DNA of 7,278 nucleotides, from the NCBI GenBank assembly GCA_021767245.1, contig JAASTO010000135.1, positions 1 through 7,278 of the forward strand, written 5' to 3'. Made by a program: the position numbers and the translations under genes. The stretch comes from Balneolaceae bacterium. Lineage in GTDB: Bacteria > Bacteroidota > Rhodothermia > Balneolales > Balneolaceae. Below are positions 1 to 6,161 of the stretch, piece after piece (the stretch's first letter is position 1; every line of letters starts with the position of its first letter). The notes beneath the pieces were generated by a model. That model was not told where the DNA came from. It worked only from the letters and a program-made list of their open reading frames with translations, and ran no database searches.

Positions 1-36
1 GCACAATTGCTTGACACCGAAGCTAACGTGATATAG
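1..36 (+). CDS. etfB: Electron transfer flavoprotein beta subunit (EtfB/FixA), C-terminal end only
   Basis: Only the last 11 codons and a TAG stop are in the window, read in frame 1 as AQLLDTEANVI. Beta subunits of electron transfer flavoproteins commonly end in a short helix of the type LL..EA.VI, which matches. The position directly upstream of a complete etfA on the same strand, in the standard beta-alpha order, supports the call. The beta subunit pairs with EtfA and holds AMP, or a second FAD in bifurcating types, at the subunit interface. With so little sequence, the identification rests on context plus the tail motif, and the ETF class cannot be judged. Confidence 0.6.
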   Translation, partial: AQLLDTEANVI

Positions 37-40
37 ATCC

Positions 41-102
41 TGTTAAATGTGTGATATTGAGGTTATACGGGTTTCACCCCGATCAACCTTCTCCATTTAA
101 CA
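41..102 (+). promoter_or_regulatory. Extended hairpin in the etfB-etfA spacer
   Basis: The 108-nt spacer between etfB and etfA holds a nested inverted repeat. TGTTAAATG (41-49) is the exact reverse complement of CATTTAACA (94-102). Inside it AGGTT (60-64) pairs with AACCT (85-89), and GGGT (69-72) pairs with ACCC (76-79) across a 3-nt loop. Together they make a roughly 62-nt stem-loop with internal bulges. No T-run follows the 3' arm, so it is not a standard intrinsic terminator. It may stabilise or process the message between the two cistrons. That role is inference only; the base pairing is seen directly. Confidence 0.45.
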
Positions 103-144
103 TCGAAATAAGCCAACAAATTTTTTAAAACCACGAGAAATCGA

Positions 145-1119
145 ATGAGTACTATTTTAACACACATCGCCATTGCTGACGGCAAGATCAAACGTTCATC
201 ATTAGAGGTACTTTCACACTGCAAGCAGCTTGCGGACCAGAACGGACACACGGTTGAAGCCGTGGTTGTGGACGCTAATGCCTCTTCCTTTGTTGAGGGT
301 ATTCAAAAATACGGAGCGTCGAAAGTTTATGTTGTTGAGGATCCGATCTTCAAGAACCACATGAACACTCCTCTGCTTAAAGCCCTTGCAAATGTCATGG
401 AAGCTGCAAATCCTGCTGTATTTGCCTTTGCATCCACCGAAGGAACCAAAGATATTTTAGGAGCCCTGGCAGCCAATCAAAATGCAGCGGTACTTCCGGA
501 TGTATCTTCTTTTGAGTTGATCGACGGAGGCATCAAAGCCAAACGGCCGGTAATGGCTGCAAAGATCATTGCAAGCACTGAAGCTAAAGGTGACACCGTA
601 CTCGTCTCGGTTCGTTCCGGTTCATACGACCTTATCGAAAATGAAACCTCAGCGGAAACTGTAAATATTGATTTCAGTATGGAAGATGGCGAACTGAAAG
701 CCACTCTTAAGGAGATCATTTCCGCTTCCGGCGACACTATTGACCTTAACGAAGCGGAAGCCATTGTGGCAGCAGGTCGGGGTGTTAAAGATGAAGAAGG
801 GCAAAAACTGATCTCTGAACTGGCAGAATTGCTAAATGCCGGAATCGGTGCTTCACGAGCGCTGACAGAAGCCGGAGTGTATGACCCTAGTCTTCAGATC
901 GGGCAGACCGGTAAAGTGGTTTCCCCACAGCTTTATATTGCCGTCGGTATCTCAGGTGCTATTCAGCACGTGGCCGGAATGGCGAACTCTAAAGTGATCG
1001 TTGCCATCAACAAAGACCCTGATGCGCCGATCTTTGAGATCGCAGATTATGGAATTGTCGGAGACTTATACAAAGTACTCCCTCCTTTTATCGACGAACT
1101 CAGAAAGGTGAAAAGTTAA
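145..1119 (+). CDS. etfA: Electron transfer flavoprotein alpha subunit (EtfA/FixB)
   Basis: This is the FAD-carrying alpha subunit of the soluble ETF heterodimer, which accepts electrons from acyl-CoA and related dehydrogenases and hands them to ETF:quinone oxidoreductase. At 324 residues it is normal length. The N-terminal Rossmann-like half starts MSTILTHIAIADGK, the usual EtfA beginning, which supports this ATG. The C-terminal FAD domain carries the family hallmarks: IVAAGRGV (207-214), GASRALTEAG (235-244, with the conserved Arg238), QTGKVVSP (254-261), GISGAIQH (268-275) and NKDPDAPIF (289-297). No clear Shine-Dalgarno precedes the start. It follows etfB and precedes fixC/fixX, so the four genes form a fixABCX-like set. 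The last codons (KVKS, stop) lie inside the left arm of the inverted repeat that bounds the next gene, so the native C-terminus may have been altered by an insertion. Family assignment is very secure. Whether it is a bifurcating or ordinary ETF is not resolved. Confidence 0.96.
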   Translation: MSTILTHIAIADGKIKRSSLEVLSHCKQLADQNGHTVEAVVVDANASSFVEGIQKYGASKVYVVEDPIFKNHMNTPLLKALANVMEAANPAVFAFASTEGTKDILGALAANQNAAVLPDVSSFELIDGGIKAKRPVMAAKIIASTEAKGDTVLVSVRSGSYDLIENETSAETVNIDFSMEDGELKATLKEIISASGDTIDLNEAEAIVAAGRGVKDEEGQKLISELAELLNAGIGASRALTEAGVYDPSLQIGQTGKVVSPQLYIAVGISGAIQHVAGMANSKVIVAINKDPDAPIFEIADYGIVGDLYKVLPPFIDELRKVKS

Positions 1120-1137
1120 AAGGGAATTGTGAAAAGT
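1108..1137. repeat. Left arm of 30-bp imperfect inverted repeat
   Basis: The arm contains two copies of GTGAAAAG, at 1108-1115 and 1129-1136, 21 nt apart. Aligned without gaps to the reverse complement of 1560-1589, 24 of 30 positions match. The arm overlaps the final codons and TAA stop of etfA. It ends 2 nt before the stop codon of the reverse-strand four-helix bundle gene. Confidence 0.75.
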
Positions 1138-1139
1138 GT

Positions 1140-1484
1140 TTAGATCATACCTGAAAGCATGGCAAACACTTCATTGGCCAATTTATTGACATGTTCGATG
1201 TCATTTTCATTGATGTAATTAAGATTTATTGAAATTTCTACTTGAGTATCAAGTTCAACGAGTGAGGATCTCGAAATTCGATAAAAACGCTTTCGTTCTT
1301 TATCCGTTTTTCTGGATGACCCTTCTGAAATATTTGAAGGAACTGAAACAGCGGCTCGTCTCATTTGACTAGACAAGCCAAAGGTTTCTTCTTTTGGAAA
1401 TTTATCGGTCAAACGATAGACCTTTGTTACTAACTCAATACTTTTTTTGTAAACGTTTAAATCTTTGTGGTTTAATTTAATCAT
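1140..1484 (-). CDS. Four-helix bundle protein, 23S rRNA intervening-sequence (S23/IVP) family
   Basis: This 114-residue protein has the hallmarks of the IVP/S23 four-helix bundle family (TIGR02436/PF05635 type). They are an N-terminal LNVYKKSIEL helix (9-18), the segment FPKEETFGLSSQMRRAAVS (29-47), PSNISEGSSR (49-58), and FYRISRSSLVELDTQVEI (67-84). Length is typical. Family members form small helical homo-oligomers with a basic surface. They are best known from ORFs inside 23S rRNA intervening sequences, and a relative (Avd) works in diversity-generating retroelements, but the cellular role of stand-alone members is unknown. The start is supported by GGAG ending 5 nt before the ATG on the minus strand. 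It is the only reverse-strand gene in the window, lies between etfA and fixC, and is flanked by an inverted repeat. No reverse transcriptase or template/variable repeats are nearby, so an Avd role is unlikely. Confidence 0.9.
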   Translation of the reverse strand: MIKLNHKDLNVYKKSIELVTKVYRLTDKFPKEETFGLSSQMRRAAVSVPSNISEGSSRKTDKERKRFYRISRSSLVELDTQVEISINLNYINENDIEHVNKLANEVFAMLSGMI

Positions 1485-1559
1485 GGTTTCTCCATTAGGT
1501 TAATAATTCACAAATAAATACTTAATATTTACTATGCAGGAAAGAGTCTAAGTAAAGGT

Positions 1560-1589
1560 ACTTTTCACCTTTTACTTTTCCCTTTTCAC
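1560..1589. repeat. Right arm of 30-bp imperfect inverted repeat
   Basis: Read on the minus strand, this arm has GTGAAAAG at 1589-1582 and again at 1568-1561, with the same 21-nt spacing as in the left arm, in opposite orientation. It ends 13 nt before the fixC start, so it occupies the region where fixC translation signals would lie. It sits 75 bp upstream of the four-helix bundle gene start. Confidence 0.75.
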
Positions 1590-1602
1590 TAAATAGAAGA
1601 CT

Positions 1603-2928
1603 ATGGACGAAAAGTTTGATTGTATCGTAATTGGTGGAGGTGTAGCGGGATTGGCTGCAGCCATGACCCTAGCCCGAAATAACATGAAATTCCTGCTCAT
1701 TGAGCGGGGCGAATTTGCAGGATCCAAAAATGTATCCGGCGGGGTTTTGTGGGGCAGCGACCTCGCGAAACTTGTTCCTAACTACTGGGAAGAAGAAGAC
1801 GGCGGATGGGAACGGTTCATCAACCACCGACGATTGACTCTCATGGACGAGCAATCAGCTTTTACCATCGATTTCAAATCATCTCACTTCAACGAAACGC
1901 CTTATACCGGCGTTGTAGTCCTTCGGTCAAAATTCGATAACTGGCTATCCGGAAAGGTTCAGGAAGCCATCGATGCCTCCGACTACGCCATGGATTCCTT
2001 CATAGCCACTAACATCAAGGTGGATGAAGTGATCATGGAAAACGATAAAGCTGTGGGTATTCGCACGGGCGAAGATGAATTCCACGCTGATTCAGTGATC
2101 ATAGCTGAGGGTGTAAATAACCTGCTTACCCGTCAGGTGGGACTTCAGGATAAGTACGTACCTGCCGACCACATGCTAACCGGTATCAAGGAGATCATAC
2201 GATTCGATCAGGAAGTACTTGAGCAGAAATTTCAGCTGAACGGCCTCAGTGGCATGAGTAATGAGTTTGTCGGTTCAGCCACTGATGGTGTTGAAGGCGG
2301 TGGATTCCTTTATACCAACCGTGACACTATTTCACTTGGGCTGGTGCTCAGCATCAAAGATATGCGTGAGAAGAAAAAAAGTCCGCATGATGTTCTGAAT
2401 CATTTCAAAACACACCCCGCCATAGCTGACATCATCAAAGATGGTGAAGTTGTGGAATACTCGGCTCACGTGGTATCATCCGGAGACAGCCGGGTTATGC
2501 CTAAGGAATTATACAAAGACGGCATTCTGCTAGCCGGTGAATCAGCCAACTTGTTAATGAATGCGGGTAAAGCCATTCAGGGAATGGATTATGCCATGCG
2601 CTCCGGAATTCTGGCGGCTGAAACGATCGTTAAAGCCAAAGAAAAAGGGGACTTCAGCTCAGCAACGCTGAAAGAATATCGTTCAGCAATGGATCAGAGT
2701 TATGTCATGAAAGACATTAAAGGATTCCAGGACGCCGTTCACCTCCTTCATACTGAAACCATGCAGCAGAAAGTGCCAAACCTTCTGTGTGATTTCGGCC
2801 GACAGTTCTTTACCATCAAAAATGAACCGACACCGAAATCTAAAGATATGCTGAAGGGCGCTGTTAAACGGCATGCTTCCTTCTGGGAATTAGCAAAACT
2901 TGGCTTCAAAGCCGGTAAATCACTGTAA
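1603..2928 (+). CDS. fixC: FixC-type ETF:quinone oxidoreductase flavoprotein
   Basis: This FAD-dependent oxidoreductase accepts electrons from reduced EtfAB and passes them, with the FixX iron-sulfur partner, to membrane quinone. At 441 residues it matches bacterial FixC and the flavoprotein part of fused ETF-QO. The N-terminal dinucleotide-binding fold is clear: GGGVAG at 11-16, with Glu34 ending the second strand as the FAD-ribose ligand (LIERGE, 32-37). The FixC/ETF-QO signature GSKNVSGG is at 40-47. The distal FAD motif is LLAGESA (309-315), with Glu where many relatives have Asp, followed by GKAIQGMDYAMRSG (322-335), the conserved segment near the flavin and quinone site. No transmembrane helix is evident; ETF-QO enzymes bind the membrane through a surface loop. 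The start is the first ATG before the nucleotide-binding strand and has only a weak ribosome-binding site. fixX follows after 29 nt, so co-transcription is likely. Confidence 0.93.
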   Translation: MDEKFDCIVIGGGVAGLAAAMTLARNNMKFLLIERGEFAGSKNVSGGVLWGSDLAKLVPNYWEEEDGGWERFINHRRLTLMDEQSAFTIDFKSSHFNETPYTGVVVLRSKFDNWLSGKVQEAIDASDYAMDSFIATNIKVDEVIMENDKAVGIRTGEDEFHADSVIIAEGVNNLLTRQVGLQDKYVPADHMLTGIKEIIRFDQEVLEQKFQLNGLSGMSNEFVGSATDGVEGGGFLYTNRDTISLGLVLSIKDMREKKKSPHDVLNHFKTHPAIADIIKDGEVVEYSAHVVSSGDSRVMPKELYKDGILLAGESANLLMNAGKAIQGMDYAMRSGILAAETIVKAKEKGDFSSATLKEYRSAMDQSYVMKDIKGFQDAVHLLHTETMQQKVPNLLCDFGRQFFTIKNEPTPKSKDMLKGAVKRHASFWELAKLGFKAGKSL

Positions 2929-2957
2929 GTGCAAGGTCTAAAGGATATATAACCGCT

Positions 2958-3260
2958 ATGAAAAATCTTAAATTAACCGAACGACTCGGACTTGTAAGCT
3001 ACCGTAATCAGTCAAAATCTGAGATCAAACCGCATATTGTGGTGGATACAGATGTTTGTAACTCAACCTGTCCGCATAAATGTACAACCTGGGTATGCCC
3101 TGCCAACTGCTACACGATGGATGATAACGATCAGGTCCATTTTCAGGTAGAAGATTGCATCGAGTGTGGCACCTGCATGTATGCCTGTGATCAGGGAGCC
3201 GTTGACTGGAACTTCCCGGATCCTGAGATCGGTCGTGGTGTAACCTGGAATTTCGGTTAA
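2958..3260 (+). CDS. fixX: FixX-type ferredoxin-like protein, probably dicluster [4Fe-4S]
   Basis: This 100-residue iron-sulfur partner of FixC is equivalent to the C-terminal cluster domain of fused ETF-QO, linking ETF oxidation to quinone reduction. The canonical ETF-QO/FixX ligands are present: Cys47 in VCPANCY plus Cys67-x2-Cys70-x2-Cys73 in CIECGTC. Four more cysteines form a matching set, Cys34-x3-Cys38-x3-Cys42 and Cys77, while Cys51 is extra. In 2[4Fe-4S] ferredoxins the last Cys of each motif ligates the opposite cluster, so Cys34/38/42/77 would form a second cluster; single-cluster FixX proteins such as that of E. coli lack this set. The C-terminus follows the family pattern of a W...P...G...W.FG type. 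AAAGGA lies 12 nt before the ATG, a slightly long spacing. It is the last gene of the etf/fix module. Confidence 0.93.
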   Translation: MKNLKLTERLGLVSYRNQSKSEIKPHIVVDTDVCNSTCPHKCTTWVCPANCYTMDDNDQVHFQVEDCIECGTCMYACDQGAVDWNFPDPEIGRGVTWNFG

Positions 3261-3299
3261 CCCATTCAATCCTACTTATTTCGTAACAAATCTCATAAA

Positions 3300-3344
3300 A
3301 TTTCCGTAGTTATATGCATTAGGGCATAAAATAAATTCGGAAAT
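3300..3344 (+). promoter_or_regulatory. Inverted repeat in the leader of the DUF2207 gene
   Basis: ATTTCCG (3300-3306) is the exact complement of CGGAAAT (3338-3344). An inner pair, TATGC (3313-3317) and GCATA (3324-3328), would close the loop. The 3' arm contains the only GGA ahead of the ATG at 3349, so folding could hide the ribosome-binding region. No T-run follows, so this is not an ordinary terminator for fixX. Function is inferred. Confidence 0.4.
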
Positions 3345-3348
3345 AACT

Positions 3349-5115
3349 ATGAGATCATTCAACCTTTACGCCTGTCTGTTTTTATTGATAGGCGTTTTTC
3401 TTCCTCTATCTGATATTTCAGCAAAAGAATATTCCATCCCTGAAATTCAGGTTGATGTTCAGATGAACGCAGATGGCACCATAACCATCACTGAACATCG
3501 AACCTATGTTTATGATGGCAGCTATACCTGGGCAAATTATCGACTGCCAAAATCAGGGTACTCCGCTATTCGTGATATTTCCGTATCGGAAAATGGGGAG
3601 TCATATATTAATTTGAATACTGAGGAACCCAGAACCTTTTTGGTGGAAGAATCGGACGAGGCATACAACATCGTATGGTATTATCGTGCAGATGATGAAA
3701 CCCGTACCTACAGCATTACCTACACCCTTGAAGATGCTGTGGTAATAGGTCCCGATTGGAGTGAATTCTATTGGACCTATGCTGCTGCCGGACGGGAGAA
3801 ATCCACAGAACAAATGGAAATTTTGGTTCAGTTACCCGAATTGGTCTCACTTTCTGACCTGCACTACTGGGTGCGCGAACCGGCATGGAGTATGGATGGC
3901 ACACCGTTTGATAACGGATTACAATTTTCGGGACAAAACATAGGTCGTGATCAGGCTGTGGTCATTCGCACTTTATTTCCCTCCTCGGTATTTGATGAAA
4001 ATCTCATCCAGATCTCAGACCCCACATTCACCCTAGAACAAGCAGAGAACGAAGAAACAGCCTATCGTGAGGAATTACGTCTGGCAGCTGAAGATGAACA
4101 GCGCCGGAAAAATACCGCTATTGAATACTCCATAATTCTGGCGGGTCTCAGTTTGATCGCCTTTATCCTCATTTACCGGAAATATGGGTTGCGTCACAAA
4201 ATGCATGTATCTGTATCGGAGAGTATTATGCTGCCCGGACGTGAAAAGCCTGCCGCCATTGGTTGGTTACTGATGAATCGCACCGTGACCACCGGACATG
4301 TGATCGCCACCCTGCTCGACCTGGCAAGAATGGGTTATTTTGAACTCAAGGAAAATGAAGCGGAAGAAAAAAGAATTTTTTCATCAAAAGCGAACTACTA
4401 TACGGTTCACTCCAAAAATTCAGACCCAAAAGAAAATGAACTCACAGAATTTGAGGTAAGTCTTCTGAATTTTGTGAATAAAAGGATCTCCTCTGATGGT
4501 AATAAATTTGATGAGATCTTTAATTTTCAGAAATCTGAAGCTTCTAAATGGTTCAATGCCTGGAAGAAAAAGTTAAAGAAATATTGTGACTCCAAGGATT
4601 GGATCGATAAAGAAAGTTACAAGGGTATGTACTGGAATCTGGGCGTTCAATTTGTAATCGAAGGGGTTGCCATGGCCGGGATCTTCTTCATTCATCCCCT
4701 GATGGCGATGGCTCTTGCCGCCACTTTTATCATGATGGTCCTTTCGCTGGTTATAATACGAAGAACCCCTAAAGGGGAAGAGACTTATAAACGTTGGAAA
4801 GCCTATCAGAATGCTCTGAAAAACGCTAAAGAACATACGATCAGTGAAGAACACCTGGGCCGGCATTTCATTTTTTCCATCGCTTTAGGTTTGGGCAAGC
4901 AACAGATCGAACCGATATTTGAGCAACATCCGGGTGCGGCAACCTCGTTGTATTGGATCGTGATACTGCCCGGAACCACATCATCGCCTGCTGAAATAGC
5001 CGGCTCATTTTCAAACCTTGCAGCAACAGCCACAACTTCTGCTTCAGGCGGTAGTTTTAGTGGCGGGGCTTCAGCCGGATCGGCCGGTGGTGGCGCTTCA
5101 GGTGGGGCAGGTTAA
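3349..5115 (+). CDS. DUF2207 domain-containing membrane protein
   Basis: This 588-residue exported membrane protein belongs to the DUF2207 family (PF09972 type), whose molecular function is not established. Residues 1-25 look like a signal peptide (hydrophobic core about 8-20, likely cleavage after ISA25). The extracytoplasmic beta-rich DUF2207 domain follows (about 27-225), including the early VDVQMNADGTITITEH strand region. A transmembrane helix lies at 260-276, followed by a basic stop-transfer (RKYG). A large presumably cytoplasmic region (about 278-425) includes the family segment IATLLDLARMGYFEL. Two more membrane helices are at about 431-448 and 451-470, then a soluble stretch, and a low-complexity Gly/Ser/Ala tail (567-588), the usual DUF2207 ending. 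It starts 88 nt after fixX and is probably a separate unit. Neither neighbour suggests a function. Confidence 0.88.
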   Translation: MRSFNLYACLFLLIGVFLPLSDISAKEYSIPEIQVDVQMNADGTITITEHRTYVYDGSYTWANYRLPKSGYSAIRDISVSENGESYINLNTEEPRTFLVEESDEAYNIVWYYRADDETRTYSITYTLEDAVVIGPDWSEFYWTYAAAGREKSTEQMEILVQLPELVSLSDLHYWVREPAWSMDGTPFDNGLQFSGQNIGRDQAVVIRTLFPSSVFDENLIQISDPTFTLEQAENEETAYREELRLAAEDEQRRKNTAIEYSIILAGLSLIAFILIYRKYGLRHKMHVSVSESIMLPGREKPAAIGWLLMNRTVTTGHVIATLLDLARMGYFELKENEAEEKRIFSSKANYYTVHSKNSDPKENELTEFEVSLLNFVNKRISSDGNKFDEIFNFQKSEASKWFNAWKKKLKKYCDSKDWIDKESYKGMYWNLGVQFVIEGVAMAGIFFIHPLMAMALAATFIMMVLSLVIIRRTPKGEETYKRWKAYQNALKNAKEHTISEEHLGRHFIFSIALGLGKQQIEPIFEQHPGAATSLYWIVILPGTTSSPAEIAGSFSNLAATATTSASGGSFSGGASAGSAGGGASGGAG

Positions 5116-5133
5116 AAAGATTTTTTTGTGACA

Positions 5134-5160
5134 TCTCTTTTGGAACAAAGAGAATTTTAA
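5134..5160 (+). terminator. Weak terminator-like hairpin after the DUF2207 gene
   Basis: TCTCTTT (5134-5140) and AAAGAGA (5147-5153) form a 7-bp stem with a 6-nt loop, followed by ATTTTAA. The stem is AU-rich and the T-run short, so termination would be partial at best. It lies 18 nt after the DUF2207 stop. Confidence 0.35.
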
Positions 5161-5163
5161 CGT

Positions 5164-5193
5164 GTTCAAGTATTTGAACCCCAAACAAATACT
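5164..5193 (+). promoter_or_regulatory. Two overlapping, mutually exclusive inverted repeats upstream of the lipoprotein gene
   Basis: GTTCAAGTATTTGAAC (5164-5179) is a 6-bp palindrome around a 4-nt centre. AGTATTTG (5169-5176) is also the exact complement of CAAATACT (5186-5193), which ends 6 nt before the ATG at 5200. The two stems share bases, so only one can form at a time. This could be an operator, an RNA switch, or chance in AT-rich DNA. The pairing is seen directly and the role is inferred. Confidence 0.4.
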
Positions 5194-5199
5194 ATCACG

Positions 5200-6015
5200 A
5201 TGAGTAGTTTATTCAAGAGATCAAATTTATTATCATTATTAACAGTTCTGACAGTTTTTGTATTTGCAGCCTGCAGCACCAATGAAGACGCCGGCACAGG
5301 TACATTAAAGGTATCATTAACCGACGCCCCTGCAAACTATGAGCAGGTGAATATTGAAGTACTTCAGGTACTTGTAAACAAAGACGGAAGTGCAAATGAC
5401 ACCACCGACTCCGGTTGGGAAGCCATCATGGAAGACTCCATGGTCGTCAACCTGCTTGATTATCAGAACGGTGCCGTACTTGAGCTTGGTGAAGCCGAAC
5501 TTGAAGCCGGCAGGTATAATCAGATCCGTCTGCTTCTTGGTGATAATAATAATGTGGTTGTAGATGGAGAAACCGTTCCATTACAAACTCCAAGCGCACA
5601 ACAATCAGGCTACAAACTCAATGTTCAGGCTGATGTAGAATCCGGTCAGGTTTATGATCTGGTCATTGATTTTGATGCCTCACAATCTATTGTGCAAACC
5701 GGAAACGGCGGTTATATCCTGAAGCCGGTTCTTAGAACCGTGAATCTGCAGGAGCAGGGCAGTATTTCAGGAACCGTGCTTCCCCTTGAAGCCGAACCAT
5801 TTGTGTACGCGATCATGGGTGAAGATACCGTGGGAACACAAACCGATGATGAGGGCTTTTTTCGATTGGTTGGCTTGAATGAAGGAACTTATAATGTTCT
5901 CATTGAACCAACTTCTGAAGCCTATGCCGATTCACTTGTTGAAGGCATTGAATTTGAAGACGGAGAGCAATACTCCTTCGAAGAAGCTATTCAACTCGAA
6001 GCTTCCGGTAACTAA
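5200..6015 (+). CDS. DUF4382 domain-containing lipoprotein
   Basis: This 271-residue protein is predicted to be exported and lipid-anchored. Residues 1-24 form a signal peptide with Lys6/Arg7 and a hydrophobic core, ending in the lipobox FAAC with the modified Cys25, then a short S/T/E/D/G linker. Residues about 32-183 match the DUF4382 pattern: GTLKVSLTDAPANYEQVNI, then the RYNQIRLLLGDNN strands and LVIDFDASQSIV. Residues about 187-265 form a carboxypeptidase-regulatory-like beta domain (GSISGTVLP, then TDDEGFFRLVGLNEGTYNVLIEP). Both domains are immunoglobulin-like or transthyretin-like beta sandwiches typical of surface lipoproteins. No ligand or enzyme activity can be assigned. The protein is strongly acidic, especially at the C-terminus. 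It has no clear Shine-Dalgarno, is preceded by overlapping inverted repeats, and is closed by a strong intrinsic terminator, which argues for a unit ending here. Confidence 0.88.
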   Translation: MSSLFKRSNLLSLLTVLTVFVFAACSTNEDAGTGTLKVSLTDAPANYEQVNIEVLQVLVNKDGSANDTTDSGWEAIMEDSMVVNLLDYQNGAVLELGEAELEAGRYNQIRLLLGDNNNVVVDGETVPLQTPSAQQSGYKLNVQADVESGQVYDLVIDFDASQSIVQTGNGGYILKPVLRTVNLQEQGSISGTVLPLEAEPFVYAIMGEDTVGTQTDDEGFFRLVGLNEGTYNVLIEPTSEAYADSLVEGIEFEDGEQYSFEEAIQLEASGN

Positions 6016-6038
6016 GTTTCTACACCAATTTTTATACA

Positions 6039-6070
6039 GAGCCCGCCATTAAAACCGGCGGGCTTTTCTA
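6039..6070 (+). terminator. Strong rho-independent terminator
   Basis: GCCCGCC (6041-6047) and GGCGGGC (6057-6063) form a perfect 7-bp GC stem around a 9-nt loop, followed directly by TTTTCTATTTCTT. An A-T pair (6040/6064) extends the stem. It lies 25 nt after the lipoprotein stop and should separate that gene from the downstream DUF3095 gene. Confidence 0.9.
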
Positions 6071-6161
6071 TTTCTTACATTATTCCTTTCCAATATTTAC
6101 CACGGGTTACATAATTTTATCTATTTTCGGCTCCACTGTCACACAGAATCAAGATCAGATC

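Larger units (their letters stand above)
1108..1589. mobile_element. Putative inserted cassette carrying a four-helix bundle gene
   Basis: A 482-bp unit is delimited by the two inverted-repeat arms and contains one reverse-strand gene. It interrupts the otherwise collinear etfA-fixC order, is visibly AT-richer than its neighbours, and has no transposase or integrase of its own. No convincing target-site duplication is seen (AGAAAG at 1102-1107 versus AGAAGA at 1595-1600 is too weak). The layout of a small IVP-type gene inside mutually complementary ends recalls the intervening sequences found in 23S rRNA genes of some bacteria, but here it lies between protein genes. Mobility is inferred from layout only, and a transposase in trans or copying at the RNA level is equally unproven. 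Confidence 0.4.

Noticed and set aside
477..764. Reverse-strand open frame opposite etfA
   Set aside because: It is a shadow of the conserved EtfA reading frame, and its Ser/Ala-rich composition is typical of an antisense frame.
1140..1484. Idea that the four-helix bundle gene is the Avd accessory gene of a diversity-generating retroelement
   Set aside because: No reverse transcriptase, template repeat, variable repeat or C-type lectin target is present in the window, and the protein fits the general IVP family equally well.
1102..1600. Target-site duplication AGAAAG / AGAAGA flanking the cassette
   Set aside because: The two hexamers differ at the last two positions and sit in purine-rich sequence, so the match is no better than chance.
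3761..3943. Forward-strand open frame of 60 codons within the DUF2207 gene
   Set aside because: It is in a different frame within a well-supported gene, with no motif and no ribosome-binding site of note.
5139..5176. Bacteroidetes-type promoter with -33 TTTG (5139-5142) and TATTTG (5171-5176)
   Set aside because: The 28-nt gap is too long for the usual 17-23 nt spacing and the -7 element lacks the two spacer bases of TAnnTTTG.
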